Notes: generated from the sequence alone by a model not told the origin. 64,000 nucleotides of DNA from Caballeronia sp. NK8 (GCF_018408855.1 NZ_AP024322.1:744001-808000); one strand, 5' to 3'; shown: positions 19,917-31,143, counted from the first letter of the stretch. Translations and numbers: made by a program.

Positions 19917-22232
19917 ATGGCCAAAGCTACTTATTCCGCGAGCCCGCAGGCATTGCCGCACCGCATGTCGCGGCTCTTCACCGAGATTCGCTGGATTCTC
20001 CAGGTCGCACTCGGACTCTTCCTCGTGATGGCGCTCCTCTCGTACAGCCGCAAGGACCCGAGCTGGACCCACGCGGTGAGCATCGATCACTTCGCGAACT
20101 GGGCGGGGCGCGTCGGCGCGTACACGTCGGACATTCTGCTGCTCGTGTTCGGGCTGTCCTCGTACTGGCTGATCGTGCTGCTCGCGCGGCGCATCGTCGC
20201 GAACTATCGGCGCATCACGCTGCCGCCCGTCGTCGATGAAGACGCGCCGAAGGATCGAACATGGCTCGCCGAAGCGTTCGCGTTCGTGCTCGTGCTGCTC
20301 GCGAGCGACGGCATCGAGGCGCTGCGCATGTGGTCGCTCAAGGTGCAGTTGCCGCGCGCGCCGGGCGGCGTCGTCGGCGACGTGGTCGCGCGGCATGTTT
20401 CGCATGCGCTCGGCTTCACGGGCGCCACGCTCTTTCTGCTGATCGCGCTGGCGATCGGCCTGTCGCTGTATTTCCGCTTTTCGTGGCTGTCCGTATGCGA
20501 GAAGGTCGGCGACGGCATCCTCAACGCGATCACCGGCGCGCAACTGCGCCGCGAAGCCGGACGTGACCGCAAGCTCGGCGAGGCCGCCGCTTCGAAGCGT
20601 GAAGGCAAGGTGGTGCGCTCGCGCGAAAAGAGCGAAGACCACGAGCCGGTGATGATCGTGCCCGCCGCGCCCGCGCCCGCGCGTTCGGAGCGCGCCGAGA
20701 AGGAAAAGCAGGTGCCGCTCTTCAAGGACCTGCCGGGCGACTCCACGCTGCCGCCGCTCGCGCTGCTCGATGCGCCGCCGAAGACGCAGGAAACCATCGC
20801 TGCGGATACGCTCGAATACACGTCGCGTCTCATCGAGAAGAAGCTGAAGGACTTCGGCGTCGAGGTGAGCGTGGTCGCGGCGTATCCGGGGCCGGTCGTC
20901 ACGCGCTATGAGATCGAACCGGCGACGGGCGTGAAGGGCAGTCAGATCGTCGGGCTCGCGAAGGATCTCGCGCGCTCGCTGTCGCTCGTGTCGATCCGCG
21001 TCGTCGAGACGATTCCGGGCAAGAACTTCATGGCGCTCGAATTGCCGAACCAGCGCCGTCAGACCGTCAAGCTCTCCGAGATTCTCGGCTCCGAGGTCTA
21101 CGCGGCCGCCGCGTCCAGTCTGACGATGGGCCTCGGCAAGGACATCGGCGGCAATCCGGTCTGCGCCGATCTCGCGAAGATGCCGCATTTGCTGGTCGCC
21201 GGTACCACGGGCTCGGGCAAGTCCGTCGGCATCAACGCGATGATTCTCTCGCTGCTCTACAAGGCGAGCGCGGAGCAGGTGCGCCTCATCCTCATCGACC
21301 CGAAGATGCTCGAAATGAGCGTCTACGAAGGCATTCCACACCTGTTGTGCCCGGTCGTCACGGACATGCGGCAGGCCGGCCACGCGCTCAACTGGGCGGT
21401 CGCGGAAATGGAGCGCCGCTACAAGCTGATGAGCAAGATGGGCGTGCGCAATCTCGCGAGCTTCAACACCAAGATCGACGAAGCGAAGAAGCGCGACGAA
21501 AAGATTCCGAACCCGTTCAGCCTCACGCCCGACGAGCCGGAACCGCTCACGCGCCTGCCGCACATCGTCGTCGTGATCGACGAGCTCGCCGACCTGATGA
21601 TGGTCGTCGGCAAGAAGGTCGAAGAGCTGATCGCGCGCATCGCGCAGAAGGCGCGCGCGGCGGGCATCCACCTGATTCTGGCGACGCAGCGCCCGTCCGT
21701 CGACGTGATCACCGGCCTCATCAAGGCGAACGTGCCGACGCGCATGGCGTTCCAGGTGTCGTCGAAGATCGATTCGCGCACGATTCTCGATCAGCAGGGC
21801 GCCGAGTCGCTGCTCGGCATGGGCGACATGCTCTATCTGCCGCCGGGCTCCGGCCTGCCGGTGCGCGTGCACGGCGCGTTCGTGTCGGACGAGGAAGTGC
21901 ATCGCGTTGTCGACAAGCTGAAGGAACACGGCGAGCCGAACTATATCGAGGGCATTCTCGAAGGCGGCCTCGCGGGCGACGGCGACGAAGGCTCGGCGGG
22001 CGCGGGCGGAACCGCCGGCGCCGACGGCGAGTCGGACCCCTTGTACGATCAGGCGGTCGAGGTCGTCATCAAGAACCGGCGCGCGTCGATCTCGCTCGTG
22101 CAGCGGCATTTGCGCATCGGCTACAACCGCGCGGCGCGCCTGCTCGAACAGATGGAGAACTCGGGGCTCGTGTCGGCGATGTCGTCGAACGGCAACCGCG
22201 AAATCCTGACGCCGGCGCGCGACGAGCAATGA
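19917..22232 (+). CDS. ftsK: DNA translocase FtsK
   Basis: A 771-residue translocase that anchors to the division septum and pumps chromosome termini to the dif region for XerCD resolution. Four N-terminal transmembrane helices lie within residues about 25-190. A short Glu/Lys/Pro linker, much shorter than the E. coli one, follows. The motor has Walker [11 protein letters not shown] (from residue 429) and Walker [14 protein letters not shown]. The C-terminal winged-helix gamma domain ([34 protein letters not shown]) recognises KOPS. I chose ATG 19917; the frame from 19782 is open but lacks conserved residues. lolA follows after 32 bases, as in many proteobacteria. Confidence 0.97.
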   Translation: MAKATYSASPQALPHRMSRLFTEIRWILQVALGLFLVMALLSYSRKDPSWTHAVSIDHFANWAGRVGAYTSDILLLVFGLSSYWLIVLLARRIVANYRRITLPPVVDEDAPKDRTWLAEAFAFVLVLLASDGIEALRMWSLKVQLPRAPGGVVGDVVARHVSHALGFTGATLFLLIALAIGLSLYFRFSWLSVCEKVGDGILNAITGAQLRREAGRDRKLGEAAASKREGKVVRSREKSEDHEPVMIVPAAPAPARSERAEKEKQVPLFKDLPGDSTLPPLALLDAPPKTQETIAADTLEYTSRLIEKKLKDFGVEVSVVAAYPGPVVTRYEIEPATGVKGSQIVGLAKDLARSLSLVSIRVVETIPGKNFMALELPNQRRQTVKLSEILGSEVYAAAASSLTMGLGKDIGGNPVCADLAKMPHLLVAGTTGSGKSVGINAMILSLLYKASAEQVRLILIDPKMLEMSVYEGIPHLLCPVVTDMRQAGHALNWAVAEMERRYKLMSKMGVRNLASFNTKIDEAKKRDEKIPNPFSLTPDEPEPLTRLPHIVVVIDELADLMMVVGKKVEELIARIAQKARAAGIHLILATQRPSVDVITGLIKANVPTRMAFQVSSKIDSRTILDQQGAESLLGMGDMLYLPPGSGLPVRVHGAFVSDEEVHRVVDKLKEHGEPNYIEGILEGGLAGDGDEGSAGAGGTAGADGESDPLYDQAVEVVIKNRRASISLVQRHLRIGYNRAARLLEQMENSGLVSAMSSNGNREILTPARDEQ

Positions 22233-22264
22233 CGCGCGCCGGGAATCAAAGGGAGAACACAACG

Positions 22265-22945
22265 ATGAAACACCTTACGGGGAACCGCACGCTCAAGGTC
22301 TTGAGCGCTGCATTGTTTTCGGCGTCGATGCTGTTTGCATCGCACGCATTCGCGAGCGGCACGGAACAGTTGAAGGCGTTCGTGTCGCAGGTGCGCGCAG
22401 CGCGCGGCGACTTCACGCAACAGGAAATCAAGGCGCCCGGCCGCGCGAACAACGGCGCCACCTCGACCACGGTGCCGACCAAGGGCGCGACCTCCAGCGG
22501 CACGTTCATGTTCGCGCGGCCGGGCAAGTTCATCTGGTCCTATCAGAAGCCGTATTCGCAAATCCTGCAGGCCGATGGCGACAAGCTCTACGTCTACGAC
22601 AAGGACCTGAACCAGGTCACGGTGCGCACGCTCGGCGGTTCGCTCGGCGCGAGCCCGGCGGCGATTCTGTTCGGCAGCAACGATCTGGAAAAGAACTTCA
22701 ATCTGCGTGATGCGGGCGAGAAGGGCGGCATCGACTGGCTCGAACTTACGCCGAAGGCGAAGGACACGCAGTTCGAGACGGTCGGCATCGGCTTCAAGGA
22801 CGGCAACCTGCAGGCGATGGAACTGCACGACGTGTTCGGCAACGTCACGCTGCTCACGTTCTCGAACATCCAGAAGAACCCGCCGATCAAGAGCGATACC
22901 TTCAAGTTCACCGTGCCGAAGGGCGCGGACGTGATCAACGGCTGA
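22265..22945 (+). CDS. lolA: outer-membrane lipoprotein carrier protein LolA
   Basis: A 226-residue periplasmic chaperone that ferries lipoproteins from LolCDE to LolB. A signal peptide with the cut after SHAFA gives mature [23 protein letters not shown]. The hydrophobic-pocket strands include [35 protein letters not shown]. Between the first and second strands there is a Gly/Ser/Thr-rich insertion of about 25 residues ([20 protein letters not shown]), typical of Burkholderia LolA. The ATG at 22265 is preceded by AGGGAG. It is probably co-transcribed with ftsK, and the transcript is ended by the terminator at 22951. Confidence 0.95.
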   Translation: MKHLTGNRTLKVLSAALFSASMLFASHAFASGTEQLKAFVSQVRAARGDFTQQEIKAPGRANNGATSTTVPTKGATSSGTFMFARPGKFIWSYQKPYSQILQADGDKLYVYDKDLNQVTVRTLGGSLGASPAAILFGSNDLEKNFNLRDAGEKGGIDWLELTPKAKDTQFETVGIGFKDGNLQAMELHDVFGNVTLLTFSNIQKNPPIKSDTFKFTVPKGADVING

Positions 22946-22950
22946 TCCGC

Positions 22951-22980
22951 AAAGGGCGCGACGCAAAGCGCCCTTTTTTC
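22951..22980 (+). terminator. terminator of ftsK-lolA
   Basis: Nine-base-pair stem AAAGGGCGC/GCGCCCTTT with an 8-base loop, followed by a T-run that runs up to the stop codon of the convergent LysR gene. Confidence 0.9.
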
Positions 22981-23899
22981 ATTCGATAGCCGCGTGCGCC
23001 GCGGCCATATCCTCGATAAACGCCTCGACGATTTCGCGTTTTGCGTCACGCGCGCCGCTTGCACGCTCCGCGCGCGTGACCATCTGAAACGCGACGCGAT
23101 AGCGCATCGCCTGCGGATTCAATGGCGCGAGCAGACCGTCCTTCACATACGGCGCGGCGAAATGCTCGGGCAGATAGCCGAGATGCCGTCCCGACAGCAC
23201 GAGCATCGCGACGGCTTCCATGTTGTCCGCGAGCGCGCCGATATTGCGCGGCGTGAGTTCGCCCGCCTCCGGCAGCGGATAGCTGCGCCACGCCCAGTCA
23301 TGCTCGAACGCTTGCGTCACGCCGACGCGCCCGGCCTGCGCGAACAACGGATGCTCGTGCCCGCAATACGCGAGCTGGTCCTCCGCGAAGATCTCCGTGT
23401 AGTCGAGCGACGGCACGCGATGCCAGAAATATCCGATCGCCATCTGGATGCGCTCGGCCAGCAGCATTTCCTCCAGTTCGCCCGGCGAGCGCACGAGCAC
23501 CGCGAAGCGCACGGATTCGTCGCGCTGCCGGAACCGCGCGATCGCCTGACTGACGCGCGCATTCGCGCTCACGGGCGTGTTGCCGATCATCCCGAGCGTG
23601 AGCGTGCCGACGAGCTTCTTGCCGACGTTGCGCGCGGTCGAATCGAAGGTATCGATGGCCCCGAGCAGCGTCCTGCACGCGTCGACGAACTGTTCGCCGC
23701 GCGATGTCAGCGCGAAGCCGCCGCGCCCGCGTTCGCAGAGCCGGTAGCCGAGCCGCGTTTCGAGCGTCGCGAGCTGCGTGCTGATGGTCGATTGCCCGAC
23801 GTTGAGCGTCGCCTGTGCCGACGAGACGCCGCCCGCATCGGCGATGGCGAGAAACACGCGGATCAGGCGCAGGTCGAGGTCGGAAAGGTGAGTGAACAT
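22979..23899 (-). CDS. LysR-family transcriptional regulator
   Basis: A 306-residue LTTR. The N-terminal winged HTH is LDLRLIRVFLAIADAGGVSSAQATLNVGQSTISTQLATLE (shown here in pieces of the first 65 residues), followed by the linker helix and a periplasmic-binding-like effector domain (LGMIGNTPVSANARVSQAI; LSGRHLGYLPEHFAAPYV). It is transcribed away from the agmatinase gene with 114 bp between the two starts, and that gap holds a perfect palindrome. Classical LTTR logic suggests it controls the agmatinase in response to agmatine or a related guanidino compound. The inducer is inferred. Confidence 0.92.
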   Translation of the reverse strand: MFTHLSDLDLRLIRVFLAIADAGGVSSAQATLNVGQSTISTQLATLETRLGYRLCERGRGGFALTSRGEQFVDACRTLLGAIDTFDSTARNVGKKLVGTLTLGMIGNTPVSANARVSQAIARFRQRDESVRFAVLVRSPGELEEMLLAERIQMAIGYFWHRVPSLDYTEIFAEDQLAYCGHEHPLFAQAGRVGVTQAFEHDWAWRSYPLPEAGELTPRNIGALADNMEAVAMLVLSGRHLGYLPEHFAAPYVKDGLLAPLNPQAMRYRVAFQMVTRAERASGARDAKREIVEAFIEDMAAAHAAIE

Positions 23900-23912
23900 G
23901 GGCGTCGCCGAT

Positions 23913-23932
23913 ACATCGATAAATATCGATGT
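23913..23932. promoter_or_regulatory. LTTR-type palindromic operator between lysR and speB
   Basis: ACATCGATA-AA-TATCGATGT, nine-base perfect arms with a 2-base centre, 14 bases in front of the LysR start codon and 81 bases before the agmatinase start. It contains the T-N11-A geometry expected of LysR regulators and sits where a self-repressing, divergent-activating regulator would bind. A -10-like TATTAA for the agmatinase follows at 23975-23980. Confidence 0.65.
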
Positions 23933-24013
23933 TAAGTTATTTTCATCGCCATTTCATCTTCGCGAAAAAGCGGCTATTAATGGTGTCATCTCAACGCGCA
24001 CACATCCGACGCC

Positions 24014-25030
24014 ATGAATACATCCTCACTTTTCGCGCCCGCCGAACATTTCGATTCGCACTTTCTCGAACAGCGCGCCGAGCGTCCGCAGCCGCTGTCG
24101 GGCAACCAGATGCCGCGCTGCGGCGGCATCACGACGATGATGCGCCTGCCGCACGTGCAGTCGGCTTCAGGGCTGGATGCGTGCTTCGTCGGCGTGCCGT
24201 TCGATCTCGGTACGTCCAACCGGACCGGCGCGCGTTTCGGTCCGCGCCAGGTGCGCAGCGAATCCGTGCTGCTGCGCCCCTACAACATGGCGACGCGCGC
24301 CGCGCCGTTCGATTCGCTGCGCGTCGCGGATATCGGCGATGTCGCGATCAATCCGTACAACCTGCTCGATTCGATCGACCGCATCGAGCGCGCGTACCGC
24401 GAAATCCTCAAGCACGACTGCAAGCCGCTCACGCTCGGCGGCGACCACACCATCGCGTTGCCGATCCTGCGGGCGATTCACGCGAAGCACGGCAAGGTCG
24501 GGCTGATTCATATCGATGCCCACGCGGACGTCAACGACACCATGTTCGGCGAGAAGATCGCGCACGGCACGCCGTTCCGTCGCGCGGTGGAGGAGGGCCT
24601 GCTCGATTGCTCGCGCGTGGTGCAGATCGGTCTGCGCGGCACGGGCTACGAAGCCGGCGATTTCGACTGGTGCCGCGAGCAGGGCTTTCGCGTCGTGCAG
24701 ACGGAAGAATGCTGGAACAAGTCGCTCGCGCCGCTAATGGACGAAGTGCGCGCGCAGATGGGCGACGGCCCCGTCTACATCACGTTCGATATCGACGGCA
24801 TCGATCCGGCGTTCGCGCCGGGCACCGGCACGCCGGAAATCGCCGGATTGACCGTGCCGCAGGCGCTGGAGATCGTGCGCGGGGCGCGCGGGCTGAATAT
24901 CGTCGGCGCGGATCTGGTGGAAGTCGCGCCGCCCTATGACCCGTTCGGCACGACGGCGCTGCTGGGCGCGAACCTCGCGTTCGAATTGCTGTGCGTGTTG
25001 CCGGGCGTCGAGTATCGCGCGGCGAAGTAG
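24014..25030 (+). CDS. speB: agmatinase / guanidinobutyrase-type ureohydrolase
   Basis: A 338-residue arginase-superfamily enzyme that hydrolyses a guanidino compound to urea plus amine, for example agmatine to putrescine. The binuclear manganese ligands are all present: His in GGDHTIALP, the Asp-His-Asp cluster in HIDAHADVND, and FDIDGIDPAFAPGTGTPE. The long N-terminus with RCGGITTMMRLP is shared with the Pseudomonas GbuA/agmatinase subgroup, so 4-guanidinobutyrate or agmatine are both possible substrates. ATG 24014 is used; no strong Shine-Dalgarno is seen. The neighbouring LysR and permease genes suggest a small catabolic unit. The convergent permease stop is one base away. Confidence 0.9.
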   Translation: MNTSSLFAPAEHFDSHFLEQRAERPQPLSGNQMPRCGGITTMMRLPHVQSASGLDACFVGVPFDLGTSNRTGARFGPRQVRSESVLLRPYNMATRAAPFDSLRVADIGDVAINPYNLLDSIDRIERAYREILKHDCKPLTLGGDHTIALPILRAIHAKHGKVGLIHIDAHADVNDTMFGEKIAHGTPFRRAVEEGLLDCSRVVQIGLRGTGYEAGDFDWCREQGFRVVQTEECWNKSLAPLMDEVRAQMGDGPVYITFDIDGIDPAFAPGTGTPEIAGLTVPQALEIVRGARGLNIVGADLVEVAPPYDPFGTTALLGANLAFELLCVLPGVEYRAAK

Positions 25031-25031
25031 G

Positions 25032-26360
25032 TCACGCGTAAGCGCGACGCCTGCCCGACACGAGCAGCAGATAGCACACCGCGCCGAGCGCGAGTGCGGG
25101 CAGCGTCGCGCCGAGATTCGGCAGCCATTGATTGATCGCGTGATACGCCGCGATCCCGATGCCCCACGCGACGAACGCGCTCACGTGCCAGCCGCCCGAA
25201 TAGCCGTAGCGCCCGTCGGCAGCGCCGAGCGCGGCGGCATCGATGCGGCGCTTCCTCACGATGAAGTGATCCGCCAGCACGACGCCGAAGAGCGGCGCGA
25301 ACACCGAGCCGATCAGCAACAGGAAGTTCTGATACTTGCCCATCTCGACGGCGAGCGCGACGAGCGTGCATAACGCGCCGAACGCGCACGAGAGCATCGG
25401 CACGCTGGCGCGCGCCCAGAACGTTCCCGTCGATACGGCTGCCGAGTGGATATCAGCGAAGGCGTTGTCGATTTCATCGATCAGAATCAGAAATAGCGCG
25501 AGGCCGCCGCCAGCCTGCGCGAGCGCGGTCGTGAGGAGCGTATCGCCGCCGCCCGCCGCGAGGCCGTAGATCGCGCCGAGCGCGTAGAACCACACGTTCG
25601 CGATGCCGTAGCCGAGCAGCGTGCCGCGAAACGTGCCGCCCGCGCTCTTGCCGAAGCGCGTGTAATCGGCGATCAGCGGCAGCCACGAGAGCGGCATCGC
25701 GACGACCAGATCGATGCCCGCCCCGAACGCCATCTCGCCCGTGCCGGCGCGCGACATCAGCGCGCCAATGTCCTGTTTGGCCAGCAGATTCCAGGTGAGC
25801 CAGCCCGCGCCGCCGAGCAGGAGCCACACGCCCCACGTACGCAGAAAGCGCCGCACGAACGAGAGCGGGCCGCTGATCGCGAGCAGCGTCGCGAGCGCGC
25901 CGAAGATCAGCGTCCAGACGAGCGGCATCGACAAATGGAAGGATTGCTTCGCGAGGGCATCGGCGGAATCGCGCATCACGATGATTTCGAACGAGCCCCA
26001 GCCGACGAGCTGGATCGCGTTGAGCACCGCCGGCACCGACGCGCCGCGCACGCCGAGCGTCGGCCGCAGCGACGACATCGCCGCAAGCCCGGTATCCGTG
26101 CCGATCACGCCTGCGAGCGCGAGCAGCACGACGCCGATCACCGTGCCGATGACGATGGCCGCGAGCGCGTGCGGCAGCGACAGTCCCGGCACCAGCAGCG
26201 CGCCCGCCTGCGCGACCAGAAGGCCGATGCCGAGCGAGAACCACAGCGCGAAGGCATCGCTCGTGCCGAATGCGCGCCGCTCGGGCGGAACCGGCGTGAG
26301 CGGCGCGTAGGTCGACGTTTCGCCGTGCGCTGCGGCGTTCGTGGCGTGTTCTTGCCCCAT
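25032..26360 (-). CDS. NCS1-family permease, CytX-like (cytosine/hydroxymethylpyrimidine transporter)
   Basis: A 442-residue transporter with 12 predicted transmembrane helices. AFALWFSLGIGLLVAQAGALLVPGLSL, the helix-3 region NAIQLVGWGSFEIIVMRDS, MPLSWLPLIADYTRFG and DEIDNAFADIHSAA place it in the cytosine-permease/CytX branch of NCS1 transporters. CytX members are usually thiamin-related and TPP-riboswitch controlled, but no thi-box is visible upstream here. Its position next to an agmatinase leaves open another nitrogenous substrate. It converges with speB, leaving one base between stops. Confidence 0.85.
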   Translation of the reverse strand: MGQEHATNAAAHGETSTYAPLTPVPPERRAFGTSDAFALWFSLGIGLLVAQAGALLVPGLSLPHALAAIVIGTVIGVVLLALAGVIGTDTGLAAMSSLRPTLGVRGASVPAVLNAIQLVGWGSFEIIVMRDSADALAKQSFHLSMPLVWTLIFGALATLLAISGPLSFVRRFLRTWGVWLLLGGAGWLTWNLLAKQDIGALMSRAGTGEMAFGAGIDLVVAMPLSWLPLIADYTRFGKSAGGTFRGTLLGYGIANVWFYALGAIYGLAAGGGDTLLTTALAQAGGGLALFLILIDEIDNAFADIHSAAVSTGTFWARASVPMLSCAFGALCTLVALAVEMGKYQNFLLLIGSVFAPLFGVVLADHFIVRKRRIDAAALGAADGRYGYSGGWHVSAFVAWGIGIAAYHAINQWLPNLGATLPALALGAVCYLLLVSGRRRAYA

Positions 26361-26541
26361 CGGATTGCGTCCTTTATATGGTCAGAGCGTGATTCAACCG
26401 GCGCGTGGCCCGCTTCGTGCGAAAGCCGTGCGCCGTCAGGCTGTCATAATGACCCGATTCTGCGGCCGCGCCGCGCTTTTCGGGAAGCGCGAGATTATCG
26501 CCGCGATCCACCCAACTGCGTCAACCTGCATCGCACAGCAC

Positions 26542-27858
26542 ATGTTCGAAGAAAACCGTGGCACCGTTCCGCTCGCGGAGCGCCTGCGCCCCCGCACCAT
26601 CGACGACGTGATCGGCCAGAAGCATCTGCTCGGCAAAGCGAAGCCGCTACGCGTCGCGTTCGAATCGGGCGAAGCGCATTCGATGATTCTCTGGGGCCCG
26701 CCCGGCGTCGGCAAGACCACGCTCGCGCGTCTCATGGCCGATGCGTTCCACGCGCAGTTCATCTCGCTGTCGGCGGTGCTTTCCGGCGTCAAGGATATCC
26801 GCGAGGCGGTGGAAACCGCGCAGATCCATCGCGCGAACGGGCATCAGACGCTCGTGTTCGTCGACGAGGTGCATCGCTTCAACAAGAGTCAGCAGGACGC
26901 GTTCTTGCCGCACGTGGAGTCGGGCCTGTTCGTGTTCGTCGGCGCGACGACGGAGAATCCGTCGTTCGAAGTGAACAGCGCGTTGCTGTCCCGCGCGGCG
27001 GTCTACGTACTGAAGAGTCTCGATGCCGACGAGCTGAAGGAACTGCTGGAGCGCGCGTCGAAGGAACTCGGCGGCCTCACGTTCACCGACGAAGCCCGCG
27101 ACGCACTGATCGGCTCCGCCGACGGCGACGGCCGCAAGCTGCTGAACAACCTCGAGATCGTCGCGCGCGCGGCGGCGCAGCAAAAGCAGACGGAGATCGA
27201 CGGCACGCTGCTCGGCAGTGCCCTCGCGGAGAATCTGCGGCGTTTCGACAAGGGCGGCGACGCGTTCTACGATCAGATCAGCGCGCTGCATAAATCGGTG
27301 CGCGGCAGCAATCCGGACGCCGCGCTCTACTGGTTCTGCCGCATGCTCGACGGCGGCGCGGACCCGCGCTACATGGCGCGGCGCATCGTGCGTATGGCGT
27401 GGGAGGACATAGGCCTCGCCGATCCGCGCGCCGCGCGCATCACGCTCGACGCCGCCGAGACCTACGAGCGGCTCGGCTCGCCGGAAGGCGAACTGGCGCT
27501 CGCGCAGGCGCTCATTTATCTGGCCGTCGCGCCGAAATCGAACGCGGGGTACAACGCGTACAACGAGGCGCGGCGCTTCGTCGGCAAAGATCAGTCGCGC
27601 GGCGTGCCGGTGCATCTGCGCAACGCGCCGACCAAACTGATGAAAGAACTCGGCTACGGTCACGAGTATCGTTACGCGCACGACGAGCCGGATGCCTACG
27701 CGGCCGGCGAAACCTATCTGCCCGACGGCATGCGCGATCCGCGCTGGTACCAGCCGACGCCGCGCGGGCTCGAAGGCAAGATCGGCGACAAGCTCGCGCG
27801 CCTCGCCGAACTCGACGAAGCCTGGCGGCGCGAGCATCGCGACGAGAAGAAGCGATGA
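26542..27858 (+). CDS. rarA: replication-associated recombination protein A
   Basis: A 438-residue AAA+ ATPase of the RarA/MgsA/WRNIP1 family that acts at stalled replication forks, interacting with SSB. Walker A is WGPPGVGKTTLARLM, Walker B VFVDEVHRFNKSQQDAFL and sensor 1 GATTENPSFEVNSALLSR. The C-terminal tetramerisation region holds KSVRGSNPDAALYWFCRMLDGG and YNAYNEARRFV. The start is ATG 26542 (MFEENRGTVPLAERLRP); upstream in-frame codons lack family similarity. serS follows after 128 bases, the gene order found across many proteobacteria. Confidence 0.96.
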   Translation: MFEENRGTVPLAERLRPRTIDDVIGQKHLLGKAKPLRVAFESGEAHSMILWGPPGVGKTTLARLMADAFHAQFISLSAVLSGVKDIREAVETAQIHRANGHQTLVFVDEVHRFNKSQQDAFLPHVESGLFVFVGATTENPSFEVNSALLSRAAVYVLKSLDADELKELLERASKELGGLTFTDEARDALIGSADGDGRKLLNNLEIVARAAAQQKQTEIDGTLLGSALAENLRRFDKGGDAFYDQISALHKSVRGSNPDAALYWFCRMLDGGADPRYMARRIVRMAWEDIGLADPRAARITLDAAETYERLGSPEGELALAQALIYLAVAPKSNAGYNAYNEARRFVGKDQSRGVPVHLRNAPTKLMKELGYGHEYRYAHDEPDAYAAGETYLPDGMRDPRWYQPTPRGLEGKIGDKLARLAELDEAWRREHRDEKKR

Positions 27859-27947
27859 AAACCGCGCCGTGCGTTTCGCGCGCGGGCACACTGCGTTTCG
27901 CCGGGCGCGTCGCCGATTGCGCCCGGCGCGCAATGACCGTGCGCTAA

Positions 27948-29285
<1,338 letters not shown>

Positions 29286-29306
29286 CGTTTATTTTCAAAA
29301 AGGGGC

Positions 29307-29335
29307 TTGGAAAGCACGAAAGGGTTCGATATACT
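29307..29335 (+). promoter_or_regulatory. promoter of tRNA-Ser(CGA)
   Basis: TTGGAA (29307-29312), 17-base spacer, TATACT (29330-29335), giving a predicted start about 45 bases before the tRNA. This allows the tRNA to be expressed independently of serS. Confidence 0.75.
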
Positions 29336-29387
29336 TTCGTTCTTCGTTGAGCAACGACCAGTTCACGAAGACCCGAAAGGGTAGACG

Positions 29388-29477
<90 letters not shown>

Positions 29478-29485
29478 AAATACTG

Positions 29486-29519
29486 AAACCCCGCATGTCG
29501 TGAGACTGCGGGGTTTTGC
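29486..29519 (+). terminator. terminator of tRNA-Ser(CGA)
   Basis: Ten-base-pair stem AAACCCCGCA/TGCGGGGTTT with an 11-base loop and a short T-tract, 9 bases after the tRNA CCA end. Confidence 0.85.
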
Positions 29520-29548
29520 TTTTGGGCTTCGAGTTTCGGCTTCAATTC

Positions 29549-29577
29549 GTCGCTCCGCTTCGATGAAGCGGAGCGAC
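29549..29577. repeat. perfect 13-bp hairpin after the lipoprotein gene
   Basis: GTCGCTCCGCTTC and its exact complement flank the 3-base loop GAT. It follows the stop codon of the minus-strand lipoprotein by 4 bases but has no T-run on either strand. It could be an mRNA 3' stabiliser or a rho-assisted terminator. Confidence 0.6.
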
Positions 29578-29581
29578 AGCG

Positions 29582-29932
29582 TCAAGTCGTACAACGCGCG
29601 ATATCGAAGCGCAGTTCCGGCTCCGGCACACCGCCATCGTCGCTCGACGACTGCTGCACCTTCACGATCGATCCATACGCCGAAGGCGTGAGCGTCACGA
29701 GCCACGCGTTCGATCCGACCAGCAATTCGGTCGTCCCTTGAGCGCGCCTCGTCTGCGCGGACGGAATCATGCGTTGCAGACAACTCGATATATCCGACGC
29801 AGGCCGCGCCGACGAAACGTGGATCACGGGCTTCGACGCGCGCAGCTCGGGATCGCTCGTCGAACTGCAGGCGACGAGGGCGGCGGCGCTCGAAAGTACA
29901 GCGGAAATCAAGGCAAATCGATGCAAGGTCAT
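29582..29932 (-). CDS. small putative lipoprotein
   Basis: A 116-residue protein with a lipoprotein signal peptide: MTLHRFALISAVLSSAAALVAC, lipobox LVAC, Cys at residue 22. The mature part has a conserved-looking core (SDISSCLQRMIPSA, NAWLVTLTPSAYGSIVKVQQS) with two Cys near either end (SSCLQ and IARCTT) that may form a disulfide. I do not recognise a named family; it resembles unassigned Burkholderia lipoproteins. The start is ATG 29932; the open frame further upstream lacks a hydrophobic leader. It stands alone between tRNA-Ser and map. Confidence 0.75.
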   Translation of the reverse strand: MTLHRFALISAVLSSAAALVACSSTSDPELRASKPVIHVSSARPASDISSCLQRMIPSAQTRRAQGTTELLVGSNAWLVTLTPSAYGSIVKVQQSSSDDGGVPEPELRFDIARCTT

Positions 29933-30190
29933 AGCGTTCCGGCAAGTTCGAATTCGCGCCACTAAAACACAAACACGCTTTCATCACAAGGGCGAGCGCC
30001 GTTCGCTTCGCGTTCGGTAGAGCGCACACGAAGCGTCGAAATGCAGCGCCCAAGCGGCTCTCCAAGCGGCGACGCCGCTCGGGAGTGCTATCATCGGCCC
30101 CATTGTCCTCGCGCGCGGCCTGCCTGAAACACCGGCGAAAGCGCACGCGCGGGCAGCACGCATCCGGCACGAACCCATTCGCATTGCTCA

Positions 30191-30973
30191 ATGGCCATCA
30201 CGCTCAAGACCCCCGCCGACATCGAAAAGTTGCGCATCTCCGGCCGCATGGCCGCCCAAGTCCTCGCGATGATCGCCGAACACGTCCGTCCGGGCGTCAC
30301 CACGGATGAACTCGACGCCATCTGCAATCGCTTCATCGTCGACGAACTGAAGGCCATTCCCGCCAACGTCGGCTACATGGGTTTTCCGAAGACGGTCTGC
30401 ACCTCGGTGAATCATGTCGTGTGCCACGGCATTCCCGGGCCGAAAGAACTGAAGGACGGCGACATCATCAACATCGATGTCGCGATCATCAAGGACGGCT
30501 ACTACGGCGACACGAGCCGTATGTATTACGCCGGCACGCCGAGCGCCGAAGCGCGCCGCCTCACCGAAACGACCTACGAAGCCATGATCGCGGGCATCCG
30601 CGAAGTGCGCCCGGGCGCGACGCTCGGCGATGTCGGCGCGGCCATTCAGAGCGTCGCGCATCGGGAAGGCTTCTCCGTGGTGCGCGAGTACTGCGGCCAC
30701 GGCATCGGCCGCGTGTATCACGAAGACCCGCAAGTGCTGCACTACGGTCAGCGCGGCGCGGGCCTGCGTCTGAAGCCCGGCCTCGTGTTCACCATCGAGC
30801 CGATGATCAACGCGGGCCGCGCGGCCACGCAGCAATCGCGCGACGGCTGGACCGTGACGACCAAGGACCGCTCGCTTTCCGCGCAATGGGAGCACATGGT
30901 CGCCGTCACCGATGAAGGCTTCGAGTTGCTCACGCCGTGGCCCGACGGCACGGGCAGTTATGCGGCGCCATGA
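30191..30973 (+). CDS. map: type I methionine aminopeptidase
   Basis: A 260-residue enzyme that removes the initiator methionine from nascent proteins. The five metal ligands of the pita-bread fold are visible: Asp in IINIDVAI, Asp in GDTSRMYYAG, His in YCGHGIGR, Glu in FTIEPMINAG and Glu in QWEHMVAV. The substrate-positioning His lies in VNHVVCHGIPG. Length and start (MAITLKTPADIEKLRISGRMAA) match the E. coli-type enzyme. It is monocistronic in this view; it is often found near rpsB in proteobacteria, but not here. Confidence 0.96.
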   Translation: MAITLKTPADIEKLRISGRMAAQVLAMIAEHVRPGVTTDELDAICNRFIVDELKAIPANVGYMGFPKTVCTSVNHVVCHGIPGPKELKDGDIINIDVAIIKDGYYGDTSRMYYAGTPSAEARRLTETTYEAMIAGIREVRPGATLGDVGAAIQSVAHREGFSVVREYCGHGIGRVYHEDPQVLHYGQRGAGLRLKPGLVFTIEPMINAGRAATQQSRDGWTVTTKDRSLSAQWEHMVAVTDEGFELLTPWPDGTGSYAAP

Positions 30974-31143
30974 GCGCGCATTCGCCGCTTTGGGCCGCGT
31001 CGTGTGCGCTGTAAAGCACTTTCCCGGATTTATGAATTGACGGGTACGCCCGTTCGGTTGAAGCTATATGAGTGGTCCACGCGCCGGACCGGCCGACAGA
31101 GCCGCACGCGCATGAGCCTGAAAGCCAGAGAGAAATAGCCCGC

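Noticed and set aside
19914..22262. 782-residue open frame antisense to ftsK
   Set aside because: Lies wholly over ftsK; Arg/Ala/Asp-rich with no recognisable domain.
26361..26541. possible TPP riboswitch before the CytX-like permease
   Set aside because: CytX genes often have one, but the conserved CUGAGA and related thi-box elements are absent on the minus strand.
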